A stretch of 39,947 nt of DNA, from NCBI GenBank assembly GCA_038205135.1, contig JBBRCF010000016.1, positions 1 to 39,947 of the forward strand. Direction: 5' to 3'. The DNA is from UBA9554 sp038205135 (GTDB lineage: Bacteria; Pseudomonadota; Alphaproteobacteria; Rhodobacterales; Rhodobacteraceae). Positions 14,971 to 23,333 of the stretch are shown piece by piece. Positions within the stretch are counted from its first letter, which is position 1, and each line of letters opens with the position of its first letter. The position numbers and the translations under genes are program-made. The notes under the pieces were generated by a model. The model was not told the DNA's origin. It searched no databases and saw only the letters and a list, made by a program, of their open reading frames with translations.

Positions 14971-15666
14971 TTAGCGCGGCGCGGTGATGCCCCATTTTGC
15001 CTCGTTGCGTTCGATCGCGGCGATACGCTCGGCGGTCTTGGGGTGGCTCAGCAGCCAGGCGGGGGCGGCGCCCATGTTGACCTTGGTCAGACCTTCCAGT
15101 TTGGCAAACAGGGTTTTCTGCGGCGCCGTGCCGATGCCCGCCTTGACCAGCAGGGCCGAGGCATATTCATCAGCGGCATATTCATCATCGCGCGACAGCC
15201 GGGCCGCCAACAACCCGGTGATGAAATTCGCCAGCATGACCCCGAAAAACGGGATGAACCGCCCCAACACCACCACCAATGCCATGCGCAGCGCGTTCTG
15301 GCCGGAAAAGTCGATCATGCGTTTACGCGCATGGCCGAGGGCAACGTGCCCCAGTTCATGGGCAAACACCGACCCCAGTTCATCGGCGCTGACCTCGCCC
15401 TGGCGGAACCGCTGATAAAACCCGCGCGTGATAAAGATGCGGCCATCGGGCGCGGCCAAACCATTGACCGGGTCGATATCATAGACATGCACCGGAATTT
15501 CATCCACGCCCTGCGCCCGTGCCAGCCTGACCAGCACGCCGCGCAATGTCGGGTCCGTCAGCCGGGCGGACCGGGCGTCGAGTTCCTTTTGCGTGCGCCA
15601 GACCGAAAACCGGTACATCAGCAACGCATAGATGACAGCCAGAATGATCGGGGTAAATTTTATCAT
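14971..15666 (-). CDS. M48-family membrane-associated zinc metalloprotease
   Basis: This 231-residue protein has an N-terminal membrane segment (residues 5-20) and a zinc site HELGH (103-107) with the third ligand in DDEYAAD (E162, D166), as in the Ste24/HtpX-type M48 family. A second hydrophobic hairpin lies at about 125-150, again HtpX-like, but at 231 residues it is shorter than HtpX (about 290). It probably takes part in membrane or periplasmic protein quality control. It lies 70 bases downstream of the spermidine-synthase-like gene on the same strand; co-transcription is possible. Confidence 0.9.
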   Translation of the reverse strand: MIKFTPIILAVIYALLMYRFSVWRTQKELDARSARLTDPTLRGVLVRLARAQGVDEIPVHVYDIDPVNGLAAPDGRIFITRGFYQRFRQGEVSADELGSVFAHELGHVALGHARKRMIDFSGQNALRMALVVVLGRFIPFFGVMLANFITGLLAARLSRDDEYAADEYASALLVKAGIGTAPQKTLFAKLEGLTKVNMGAAPAWLLSHPKTAERIAAIERNEAKWGITAPR

Positions 15667-15736
15667 AACTGGGATATGGGGCGGCGCCGTGGTTTCGGCA
15701 AGCGCGACCGGGCGGCGTGTCGCAGCCGGGGCATCG

Positions 15737-17248
15737 TCAGTAACTTTGGCCGATCAGCCGGTCGATGGGGGCATAATTATCGGTCAGCACCGGCGGGTTG
15801 CGGTCAGACAGCACGCGGGCTTTGACGCGGTCGGGCATTTTCGCAAACCGGACCGGGTCCGGTGACCTGCCATCCAGCATGTTTGCAGCCGTGGGGGTTG
15901 TGCCTGCGGCAAGGATGAAAATCATGCGTTCGCCGGGCTCGGGGCGTCGCGCCTCGGTCCAGATCTCGACCGACGGAAACACCTGATCCAGCGTGTGGAC
16001 CAGCGCGGCCAATGCCTGCATCCGGTCGGCATGATCGATCACGTTCATGAGATATACCCCGTCAGGCGCCAGCCGGGACCGCACCAGCTCAAAGAATTCC
16101 CGCGTCACCAGATGCGGCGGCACGGCGATGTCGGTAAAGGCGTCGCCGACGATCACGTCATAGCGTTTGTCCTCGCGCGTCAGCGTCGTGCGGCCATCCT
16201 CGGCCAGCACGCGGGCGGTGGCGGGGTCGAACCAGAAATCGCGCGCGGCGACCGCAGTCACCATCGGGTCAATCTCGGCCACCGTCACACGAGCCGGCGG
16301 CGTGCGGGCGGCCCAGGCGCGTGGTAGTGAAAACGTGCCGCCGCCAATCATCATCACGTCGAAATCAGTGCGGCCCATGCGGGTGCGCGAAATCAGATCG
16401 ATCATCGCGGCGGACGGGTAAAACATCACGGTGGGTTCGTTGCGGGCCGACAGCCCGTGCACCAGATGGTCCAGCACCATCATGCGGACCGGGTTCGACG
16501 TGTCGGCGGATACATCCTCGGTGCGGATACAGAAATAATTGCTTTCTTCGGTGCAGGGGTCGGGCCGTGCCAGCGCGGTGCCGGCAAGCGCCAGCGTCAG
16601 GACCGTGATCAGCGCGGGCATCACGAACCCCACCGGGTGCCCCGCGCGCGACGCCATCACCATCGACAACAGCGCGACCGCCACATAGCTGACGGTGACG
16701 GCGGCCAGCGTACCCACCGACCCCAGCCAGGCGATGAACAGGAATCCCGCCGCCAGAGTGCCGCCGATCGCCCCCAAGGCACCGGCGGCGAACATCGCCC
16801 CCAACGCGCGACCCGACTGGTTGGGTTGCGCCGTGACCGAAATTTGCGCCAGTACCGGGGCAGGCACTCCGGCGCAGAACGACGGCAGGAAAAACGCCAC
16901 CATCGTCAAGCCGACAATGGCCACCACCGGGTTGGCGGTCAGCGGCAACAGGATCGGCGCGCCCAGCCGCAACGCCAGCACGGCCCCCGCCGTGGTCAGC
17001 GCCGCGCCGAATATCCACAGGCCGGTCAGATACAGCGCGCGACCCGGCGGCAATTCCGCGATGCGTCCGCCCAACCAATGCCCGGCAGAAAAACCGGCCA
17101 GAACCACGGCGATTACACTGGTCCAGGTGTACAGCGACATGCCCACATAAGGCGCCAGCATCCGCCCCGCGACGATTTCCACCACCAGCGATGCTGCAGA
17201 GACGACAATCTGCAGGATCAGCAACAAGGACAAGGAGGGCAGGTGCAT
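15737..17248 (-). CDS. Fused MFS-like membrane/spermidine synthase-like protein
   Basis: The 503-residue protein starts at ATG 17248 (MHLPSLSLLLILQIV) with GGAG 8 bases upstream. The N-terminal half (to about residue 220) has roughly seven membrane segments, beginning with the conserved EIVAGRMLAPYVG. The C-terminal half is a Rossmann domain like spermidine synthase: MMIGGGTFSLPRAW, VAEIDPMV, and YDVIVGDAFTD with the Asp in the place of the catalytic one. Such fusions are common in proteobacteria. Whether they make polyamines is not established, because the aminopropyl-acceptor motif is altered; the substrate is unknown. Confidence 0.85.
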   Translation of the reverse strand: MHLPSLSLLLILQIVVSAASLVVEIVAGRMLAPYVGMSLYTWTSVIAVVLAGFSAGHWLGGRIAELPPGRALYLTGLWIFGAALTTAGAVLALRLGAPILLPLTANPVVAIVGLTMVAFFLPSFCAGVPAPVLAQISVTAQPNQSGRALGAMFAAGALGAIGGTLAAGFLFIAWLGSVGTLAAVTVSYVAVALLSMVMASRAGHPVGFVMPALITVLTLALAGTALARPDPCTEESNYFCIRTEDVSADTSNPVRMMVLDHLVHGLSARNEPTVMFYPSAAMIDLISRTRMGRTDFDVMMIGGGTFSLPRAWAARTPPARVTVAEIDPMVTAVAARDFWFDPATARVLAEDGRTTLTREDKRYDVIVGDAFTDIAVPPHLVTREFFELVRSRLAPDGVYLMNVIDHADRMQALAALVHTLDQVFPSVEIWTEARRPEPGERMIFILAAGTTPTAANMLDGRSPDPVRFAKMPDRVKARVLSDRNPPVLTDNYAPIDRLIGQSY

Positions 17249-17323
17249 TGGCGGGCTCCGGATCACAACCTGTCCATTAAAGGCAGGATCGCCGCCCGGG
17301 CAAGGGGCAGAACCGGGCAAACG

Positions 17324-17347
17324 AAAACGCCGCAGCAGGCTGCAGCG
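17324..17347 (-). terminator. Rho-independent terminator after the MepK-like gene
   Basis: On the minus strand CGCTGCAG, loop CCTG, CTGCGGCG (17347-17328): an 8-bp stem with one G-T pair, then TTTTCGTTT. It separates the MepK-like gene from the spermidine-synthase-like gene downstream. Confidence 0.75.
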
Positions 17348-17374
17348 TCATGTTTCATGCGAAAATGGCTGTAA

Positions 17375-17944
17375 TCAGGCGCCCCAGCTGCGGACCGGGC
17401 CGCAATCCATGTGCACGAAGTTTGACCCGGAATACCGCCCGACGCCGCCCGCCTGGCAGGCCAGTGCCGCGCGCGCCATCTGGGTGACTGACCGCGATGC
17501 CAGCCGCAGGTCGGCTGCCTGACCCTGCACGTGCAGGGAATTTCTGGCCACACCGCGCGACCGTGACCGCAACATCGCGTTGGTTTCAGGACTACGATAG
17601 CCGGACAGCAAAATGTAGGGTTCGCTTACATCCATCAGATTGTGCGAGGCGGTCAGGATGTCGATGGTGCGCAGGTCGATGCCGATCGCCTTGTTGTTGC
17701 GCCAGTCGCGCATGAAGTAATGCACCTCGGCGACGGCATCCTTGATGTAATCGCCTTCGACCCAATAGATCATGTCCAGCTTTTCACCGGTACGCGGCGA
17801 AAACATCCGCAGCCGCCGGATGTCGCCTGATCCGCGCAAAAAACCCGAAGCCTTGGCGTAGGTAGGTGCAGCGATCACTGCAGTCGCGGCAAAGGCTGCC
17901 AAAAGTCCACGCCGCGTCAGGCTGGTCGCGCTGGTATTTGCCAT
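17375..17944 (-). CDS. MepK/YcbK-like murein endopeptidase (DUF882, peptidase M15 type), Tat signal
   Basis: This 189-residue protein has a twin-arginine signal (TRRGLLAAFAATAVIAA, residues 10-26), so it should be exported folded by Tat, as is its E. coli counterpart YcbK. The zinc site of the DUF882/M15 fold is visible as H138 and D145 (LHVQGQAADL) and H178 (FVHMDCG). E. coli MepK cuts mDAP-mDAP 3-3 crosslinks in peptidoglycan. The gene diverges from an L,D-transpeptidase that makes such crosslinks, as ycbK neighbours ycbB in E. coli. The start ATG 17944 has only a weak ribosome site; an in-frame ATG pair about 50-60 bases upstream is an alternative. Confidence 0.88.
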   Translation of the reverse strand: MANTSATSLTRRGLLAAFAATAVIAAPTYAKASGFLRGSGDIRRLRMFSPRTGEKLDMIYWVEGDYIKDAVAEVHYFMRDWRNNKAIGIDLRTIDILTASHNLMDVSEPYILLSGYRSPETNAMLRSRSRGVARNSLHVQGQAADLRLASRSVTQMARAALACQAGGVGRYSGSNFVHMDCGPVRSWGA

Positions 17945-17956
17945 ACTTTGTGCTCG

Positions 17957-18020
17957 TCCCGATTGTTTCGTATCAGTCCGCCTCTTGATGGGCAGCTCCG
18001 TCATCATCCCGATTGTTTCG
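17957..18020. repeat. 14-bp direct repeat, two copies 50 bp apart, upstream of mepK-like gene
   Basis: TCCCGATTGTTTCG occurs at 17957-17970 and again at 18007-18020. The 50-bp period is close to five helical turns, so both copies would face the same side of the DNA. They lie just upstream of the mepK-like ATG. A transcription factor site pair or a small local duplication are both possible. Confidence 0.5.
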
Positions 18021-18152
18021 GATATGTCATAATCAGAATCGGTTACCAAGCCGTGATTTTCTGAGACCCCCGGAAAGCAAGGGGAACCGGCAAGAATGTG
18101 CCGAAATGTGGCTGGCGCACGCAAGGTTCCGCTTTGCGCCCGGTGCGTTTGC

Positions 18153-18262
18153 GGTGCAGGCCCGGTGCAGGCCCGGTGCAGGCCCGGTGCAGGCCCGGTG
18201 CAGGCCCGGTGCAGGCCCGGTGCAGGCCCGGTGCAGGCCCGGTGCAGGCCCGGTGCAGGCCC
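18153..18262. repeat. 11-bp tandem repeat, ten perfect copies (minisatellite)
   Basis: The unit GGTGCAGGCCC is repeated ten times without a mismatch, 110 bp in total. A degenerate unit precedes it (GGTGCGTTTGC, 18142-18152) and a broken one follows (GGCTGC, from 18263). It lies in the 438-bp divergent spacer between the mepK-like gene and the L,D-transpeptidase gene, about 120 bases before the latter's ATG. Frames read through it give an 11-residue repeat rich in Gly, Pro, Ala and Cys on either strand, but I see no gene there. Perfect copies point to recent expansion and likely length variation. Confidence 0.9.
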
Positions 18263-18382
18263 GGCTGCGATACCGTGGCGCATCAGTTGGTGTCACAATG
18301 GCGGGTTACTGGAAATGTGACTGGACAAAATCCGCCGCTATTGGACATGACCGTGACAAGAATTTAGTTGCGCGGGGGGTCC

Positions 18383-19978
18383 ATGGCACGCGGATTTTTG
18401 TTGTCGGTCGTTCGGTTGGGTGTTGTCGCGGCCGGGCTTGTCCTGACGGCCGGCAACGCTGCGGTCGCGCAGGTCACCGCGTTCAAGCAGGCCGTGGCCG
18501 AGGCCGCGGCGAAGGATCCCGACATTGCCGCGTTCTATCAGGCCAACGGTTATGCCCCGTTGTGGACCACCGCCGCCGATGACCGCCGCGCCGCGCTGTT
18601 TGCGGCGCTGGCAATGGCGGATGTGCACGGGTTGCCGGCCGTGCGCTATGACGTGCCCGGTCTGCAGGCGCGGTTGGCCGTGGCCAATTCCGCCCGTGAT
18701 CGCGGGCTGGTCGAGGTCGCACTGAGCAAGGTGTTCCTGCAATATGCCCGCGACATGCAGACGGGCGCCTTGGTGCCGAAAAGGATCGATCCGGCCATCG
18801 TGCGCGAGGTGCCGCATCGCGACCGGCTGTTCAACCTGACAACGTTCCAAAGCGTCGCGCCGCAGGCGTTTTTCCGGTCGCTGCCGCCCGCCACCGGGGA
18901 ATATGCCCGGCTGCTGACGGCCAAGATGGCGATGGAACGGCAACTGGCGCTTGGCGGGTATGGTGCGATCGTGCCGGCCGACAGCCTGAAACCCGGCGCG
19001 CAGGGCCCGGCTGTCGTGACGCTGCGCGACCGGATGGTGGCGATGGGGTTCATGGACCGGTCGGCCACGCAAACCTATGATGTCACGCTACAAAAATCCG
19101 TTCAGCTGTTTCAGATCGCACATGGCCTGTCGCCCGACGGGGTCGCGGGCGAAGGCACCGTGACTGAGATCAACCGGCCGCTCGACCAGCGTCTGCAATC
19201 GGTCATCGTTGCGATGGAACGTGAACGCTGGCTGAACATGGACCGAGGCGACCGGCATATTCTTGTCAACATCACCGATTTTTCAGCCAAGATCATCGAC
19301 AACGACAAGGTCACGTTCGAAACCCGGTCGGTGGTGGGGGCCAACAAGGAAACCCATCGCACGCCGGAATTTTCCGACCAGATGGATTTCATGGTGATCA
19401 ACCCGACGTGGAACGTGCCGCGTTCGATCACCGTCAGGGAATACCTGCCGATGATGCAGCGCAACCCGAACGCCGTCGGTCATCTGAAAATCACGGACCG
19501 GCAAGGCCGCGTGGTGCCGCGCGAGGCGATCAATTTCGCAGCCTATACCGAAAGAACCTTTCCGTTTTCGATGAAACAGCCGCCATCGGATGGCAACGCG
19601 CTGGGGCTGGTCAAGTTCATGTTCCCCAACCAATACAACATCTATCTGCATGACACGCCGGCCAAGGACCTGTTCAACCGGGATGTGCGCGCGTTCAGCC
19701 ATGGCTGCATCCGCCTGCAGGACCCGTTCGATTTCGCCTATGCGTTGTTGGCGAGACAGTCGTCGGACCCGGTTGGCCTGTTTCAGGCCCGGCTGAAGAC
19801 CGGCAAGGAAAACGCCATCTCGCTGGAACAGCCGGTGCCGGTGCATCTGATCTATCGCACCGCGTTCACCGACGCGAAGGGCGGCCTGCATTTCCGCGCC
19901 GACATTTATGGCCGCGATGCCGCGATCTGGGATGCGCTGTCGAAGGCCGGGGTGGTATTGGGCGCTGCGCAGGGCTAA
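18383..19978 (+). CDS. L,D-transpeptidase, YcbB-like, with peptidoglycan-binding domain
   Basis: This periplasmic enzyme would form 3-3 crosslinks in peptidoglycan or attach proteins to it. The 531-residue protein has a signal peptide (about 1-29, cleavage AVA-Q), an N-terminal scaffold region, a PG_binding_1 domain at about 200-265 (LKPGAQGPAVVTLRDRM, GLSPDGVAGEGT) and a YkuD catalytic domain. The active site is SHGCIRLQ with Cys442, preceded by the LHDTPAK histidine. The large size and order of domains match E. coli LdtD (YcbB). The start ATG 18383 follows a GGGGGG ribosome site. The next gene, lpxD, is 25 bases on. Confidence 0.92.
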   Translation: MARGFLLSVVRLGVVAAGLVLTAGNAAVAQVTAFKQAVAEAAAKDPDIAAFYQANGYAPLWTTAADDRRAALFAALAMADVHGLPAVRYDVPGLQARLAVANSARDRGLVEVALSKVFLQYARDMQTGALVPKRIDPAIVREVPHRDRLFNLTTFQSVAPQAFFRSLPPATGEYARLLTAKMAMERQLALGGYGAIVPADSLKPGAQGPAVVTLRDRMVAMGFMDRSATQTYDVTLQKSVQLFQIAHGLSPDGVAGEGTVTEINRPLDQRLQSVIVAMERERWLNMDRGDRHILVNITDFSAKIIDNDKVTFETRSVVGANKETHRTPEFSDQMDFMVINPTWNVPRSITVREYLPMMQRNPNAVGHLKITDRQGRVVPREAINFAAYTERTFPFSMKQPPSDGNALGLVKFMFPNQYNIYLHDTPAKDLFNRDVRAFSHGCIRLQDPFDFAYALLARQSSDPVGLFQARLKTGKENAISLEQPVPVHLIYRTAFTDAKGGLHFRADIYGRDAAIWDALSKAGVVLGAAQG

Positions 19979-20003
19979 ACCCCCGGCAAACCCGGAGGCC
20001 GCC

Positions 20004-21095
20004 ATGTCCCACAGCATCGCCGAAATCGCCGCGTCGCTTGGGGCCGAGGCGCGAGGCGATCATGCCCTGCGCATCCGCGGTGTCGCGGAACCTGCCATGG
20101 CCGGGCCGGATGATCTGGCGCTGGCGCTGAGCCCGAAATATGCCGAGGGTCTGGCGCTGGGTCAGGCGCGCGCGGCGATGGTCTGGGCGGGGGCGGATTG
20201 GCGTGCGTTGGGACTGCAGGCGGCGATCATCGCGCCGCGGCCCCGGTTTGCGATGGCCGGCCTGTCGGCGCTGATGGACCCGGGGCAGGGGTTTGGCGCC
20301 GGCATCCACCCCTCTGCGGTAATCGATGCCACGGCGGTACTGGGGCATGGCGTGGCGGTCGGGCCGCTGACCGTGATTGCCGCTGGCGCGCAGATCGGCG
20401 CGGGCAGCATCATCGGCCCGCAATGTTTTATCGGGTGCGACGCGCAGATCGGCCCGGATGCCTATCTGCGCGAAGGCGTTCGTATCGGTGCGCGGGTGCG
20501 GATCGGCGCGCGGTTCATCGCCCAACCGGGCGCGGTGGTCGGCGGCGACGGGTTTTCCTTTGTCACGCCGGAACCATCCGACATCGAACAGGTCCGCGCC
20601 AGCCTCGGGGCAGAACGCCAGTCCCGCCCGCAAAGCTATGCGCGCATCCATTCCCTTGGGTCCGTCACGATCGGCGATGACGTTGAACTGGGCGCGAACA
20701 GCTGTATCGACCGAGGCACGGTGCGCGACACCCGGATCGGCAACGGAGTGAAATTCGACAATCTGGCGCAAATCGGCCATAACGTCGAAATCGGCCATGA
20801 CTGCCTGATCTGTGCACAGGTCGGCATCGCCGGATCGACCCGGATCGGCAATCACGTGGTGCTGGGCGGGCAGACCGGCGTATCGGACAACCTGTTTATC
20901 GGCGATCATGTCATTACCGGGGGCGCGACCAAGGTGCTGGCGAATGTGCCCGCGGGGCGGGTCATGCTGGGCTACCCCGCGATGCAGATGCAGACCCAGA
21001 TCGAGACCTACAAGGGCCTGCGCCGCCTGCCGCGCCTGTTCCGCGATGTCGCGGCCTTGCAGAAAGCGGTTTTCAAGTCGGGTGGGAATGACTAG
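20004..21095 (+). CDS. lpxD: UDP-3-O-acylglucosamine N-acyltransferase
   Basis: LpxD transfers a hydroxyacyl (or related) chain from ACP to the 2-amino group of UDP-3-O-acyl-glucosamine, the third step of lipid A synthesis. The 363-residue protein begins MSHSIAEIAASLG, with GGAGG 7 bases upstream. It has the N-terminal uridine-binding domain and a long left-handed beta-helix of hexapeptide repeats. The catalytic His is H259 in IGHNVEIGHDC. LpxD is usually near lpxA, fabZ and bamA; here instead it is followed by a private acyl carrier protein and a ketosynthase. Confidence 0.95.
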   Translation: MSHSIAEIAASLGAEARGDHALRIRGVAEPAMAGPDDLALALSPKYAEGLALGQARAAMVWAGADWRALGLQAAIIAPRPRFAMAGLSALMDPGQGFGAGIHPSAVIDATAVLGHGVAVGPLTVIAAGAQIGAGSIIGPQCFIGCDAQIGPDAYLREGVRIGARVRIGARFIAQPGAVVGGDGFSFVTPEPSDIEQVRASLGAERQSRPQSYARIHSLGSVTIGDDVELGANSCIDRGTVRDTRIGNGVKFDNLAQIGHNVEIGHDCLICAQVGIAGSTRIGNHVVLGGQTGVSDNLFIGDHVITGGATKVLANVPAGRVMLGYPAMQMQTQIETYKGLRRLPRLFRDVAALQKAVFKSGGND

Positions 21096-21125
21096 ATCAC
21101 CCCAAACCATCCAAAGGGTGAGGCC

Positions 21126-21386
21126 ATGACCATCAAGGACCGCGTGATTGCCATCATCGCCGAACAGGCCGTGCTGGACCCGTCCGATGTGACGCCGGAC
21201 GCGACGCTGGACTCCCTGGGCATCGACAGCCTAGGGCTGGTCGAATCGATCTTTGCCATCGAAGAGGCGTTCGACATCACAGTGCCGTTCAACGCCAATG
21301 AACCCACGAAAAGCGACTTTGACATCGCGTCGGTCGCCACCATCATCGCTGGTATCGAACGCCTGGTGGCCGAGCAACAGCGATGA
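21126..21386 (+). CDS. Dedicated acyl carrier protein
   Basis: This 86-residue, acidic protein has the phosphopantetheine site GIDSLGLVE with Ser35. It is not the housekeeping AcpP: the C-terminal half (VPFNANEPTKSDFDIASVA) differs from the usual sequence, and the gene lies between lpxD (30 bases upstream) and a ketosynthase (ATGA overlap downstream). It does not obviously match AcpXL of rhizobia either. The likely role is to carry a special acyl chain made by the coupled ketosynthase and perhaps used by LpxD; this is inferred from order. NodF-NodE is a known parallel of an ACP-ketosynthase pair. Confidence 0.88.
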   Translation: MTIKDRVIAIIAEQAVLDPSDVTPDATLDSLGIDSLGLVESIFAIEEAFDITVPFNANEPTKSDFDIASVATIIAGIERLVAEQQR

Positions 21387-22591
21387 AACGCGTCGTCATT
21401 ACCGGCGCAGGCACGATCAACGCGCTGGGGCACACTGTGCCGGATACGCTTATGGCGATGCGCGAGGGGCGTTGTGGCATCGGGCCATTGGAATTCCGCG
21501 ATGTGGACCGGCTGTCGATTACCATCGGCGGGCAGGTCAAGGGGTTCGAGGCCGAGGGCCATTTCAACCGCCAGCAGATGACGCTGTATGACCGGTTCAC
21601 CCAGTTCACGCTGGAAGCCGCGCGCGAGGCGATCCGCCAGTCCGGCCTGTGCTTTACCGGCGCACTGTCCGACAAGGCGGGCGTGGTGCTGGGCACGGCA
21701 GGGGGCGGCGTGTCCACTTGGGACGACAATTACCGCGCGGTGTACGAAGAGGGCAAGAACCGGGTGCATCCGTTTGTGGTGCCGAAATTGATGAACAATG
21801 CCGCCTGTTCGCATGTGTCGATGGAATACAACCTGCGGGGCCCGTCGTTCACCGTGTCCACGGCCTGCGCGTCATCCAATCACGCCATGGCGCAGGCGTT
21901 TCAGATGGTGCGGTCGGGCATGACGCCGGCAATGGTCACCGGCGGATCGGAATCCATGCTGTGTTTCGGCGGGGTCAAGGCCTGGGAAGGGCTGCGCGTG
22001 ATGTCCAAGGACGCCTGCCGCCCGTTCAGCCTGAACCGCAACGGCATGGTGCAGGGCGAAGGCGCGGGCATCTTCGTGTTCGAGGAATATGACCACGCCC
22101 GCGCGCGCGGCGCCGACATGCTGGCCGAGGTGATCGGTTTCGCCATGACCTCGGACGCGTCCGATATCGTGATGCCGTCGAAACAGGGGGCCGCGCGTGC
22201 CATCGCGGGGGCGCTGCGCGATGCGCAGATCAACCCCGAGGAGGTGGGGTATATCAACGCGCATGGCACCGGCACGGCGGCAAATGACAAGACGGAATGC
22301 GCCGCGGTCGCCGATGTGTTCGGCCCCCATGCCGACCGGCTGATGATATCATCGACCAAATCCATGCATGGCCACCTGATCGGTGCGACGGGCGCGGTGG
22401 AACTCTTGGCCTGCATCATGGCGCTGCGCGACGGCGTGATCGCGCCCACTATCGGCTACGAGGAATTCGACCCGGAATGCGCTCTGGACGTGGTCCCGAA
22501 CGAGGCGCGCGACGCCAAGGTGAGCGTTGTGCTGTCAAACGCCTTTGCGTTTGGCGGGCTGAACGCGGTGATCGCGCTGCGCAAAGTCTGA
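21383..22591 (+). CDS. Beta-ketoacyl-ACP synthase, FabF-type
   Basis: This enzyme condenses malonyl-ACP with an acyl chain to give 3-oxoacyl-ACP. The 402-residue protein has the full Cys-His-His triad: C162 in STACASSNHAM, H294 in NAHGTGTAAND and H329 in STKSMHGHLIGA. It therefore condenses rather than only decarboxylates. The start overlaps the ACP stop (ATGA). There is no FabG, FabZ or FabI next to it, so any reduction of its product depends on housekeeping enzymes or does not occur. A strong hairpin terminator ends the block 40 bases after the stop. Confidence 0.92.
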   Translation: MKRVVITGAGTINALGHTVPDTLMAMREGRCGIGPLEFRDVDRLSITIGGQVKGFEAEGHFNRQQMTLYDRFTQFTLEAAREAIRQSGLCFTGALSDKAGVVLGTAGGGVSTWDDNYRAVYEEGKNRVHPFVVPKLMNNAACSHVSMEYNLRGPSFTVSTACASSNHAMAQAFQMVRSGMTPAMVTGGSESMLCFGGVKAWEGLRVMSKDACRPFSLNRNGMVQGEGAGIFVFEEYDHARARGADMLAEVIGFAMTSDASDIVMPSKQGAARAIAGALRDAQINPEEVGYINAHGTGTAANDKTECAAVADVFGPHADRLMISSTKSMHGHLIGATGAVELLACIMALRDGVIAPTIGYEEFDPECALDVVPNEARDAKVSVVLSNAFAFGGLNAVIALRKV

Positions 22592-22630
22592 CCGCCGCCG
22601 GGGCGCGGACGGGGATGATCCTGAACGCAA

Positions 22631-22660
22631 CAGGCCGCCCCGGCATCCCGGGGCGGCCTG
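22631..22660. terminator. Bidirectional rho-independent terminator
   Basis: A perfect 13-bp stem (CAGGCCGCCCCGG, loop CATC, then the complement) between the converging ketosynthase and ialB-family genes. TTCTGTTT follows on the plus strand and TTGCGTTC on the minus strand, so it serves mainly the plus-strand operon and probably both. Confidence 0.85.
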
Positions 22661-22679
22661 TTCTGTTTGCAGGGTCAGA

Positions 22680-23333
22680 TCAGGGCTGGACGATCGACGC
22701 CAGATCAAAGGCGGCGGTAAAGCCTTTCAGCGACATGTCCAGATCGACCTTCTGATCCGGGGCCACGAATGGCACCAGCGAAATGGTTGCCTTGGCACCT
22801 TTCTTGTACGAATCGATCTCGGCCTGGCGGAACCCGATGCGGGCATAACATCCCAGCCGGTCGCAGACCGAAAACGGATAGCGTTGCGGTTTCGCGTTAT
22901 CGACGCTGATCGTCAGTTGCGCGGTCAACAGCGTTTCCAGCGGCACCGCCACCAGTGCGCCGGCGATCGCCTCGCCCCCGGCAGGCAGGCGGAAAATGCG
23001 CACATTGGCGACCTGATTGCCGTCAGCGTCCAGCATCGGCTGGAACATCTGGCACGGTTCCTGCTGACCTTCCGGCACGCGGATGCATTCGATCTGCCAG
23101 TCGCCCTGGGTTTCGCGGATATAGGGCGTGCCGGGACCTTCTTCGGCGGGGGTTCCCAGATCCAGTGGCTGCGGGGCCAGCGTGGCGTTGGGGACCGGCT
23201 GATCAGTTGGGGCGGTGGGTGCGGTTGCGGCCGGTGCGGCAGGCGGAGTGGCGGTTTGCGCCAGCGCGGGTAGCGCCTGCAGCAACATGGCCGCAAGCGA
23301 CAGGGTCATCAGGGCCTTGGGAAGTCTGGGCAT
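22680..23333 (-). CDS. Invasion-associated locus B (IalB) family periplasmic protein
   Basis: This 217-residue protein has a signal peptide (about 1-25, ALPALAQ), a Pro/Ala/Thr-rich linker (26-60) and an IalB-type domain. The domain has GDWQIECIRVPEGQQEPC, the FSVCDRLGCYARIGF motif and the late LVPFVAPDQKVDLDMSLKGF. The four mature cysteines probably form disulfides. IalB was first named in Bartonella, but the family is widespread in free-living Rhodobacterales, so the name does not imply invasion. The role is unknown. The start ATG 23333 has GAGGAT about 9 bases upstream. Confidence 0.9.
   Translation of the reverse strand: MPRLPKALMTLSLAAMLLQALPALAQTATPPAAPAATAPTAPTDQPVPNATLAPQPLDLGTPAEEGPGTPYIRETQGDWQIECIRVPEGQQEPCQMFQPMLDADGNQVANVRIFRLPAGGEAIAGALVAVPLETLLTAQLTISVDNAKPQRYPFSVCDRLGCYARIGFRQAEIDSYKKGAKATISLVPFVAPDQKVDLDMSLKGFTAAFDLASIVQP

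Noticed and set aside
18153..18262. Tandem repeat considered as a CRISPR array
   Set aside because: The unit is 11 bp with no spacers, and no cas genes are near.
18033..18367. Repetitive Gly-Pro-Ala-Cys frames across the 11-bp repeat
   Set aside because: The repeat is open in several frames simply because 11 bp times 3 has no stops. There is no ribosome site or flanking protein, so I treat it as non-coding.
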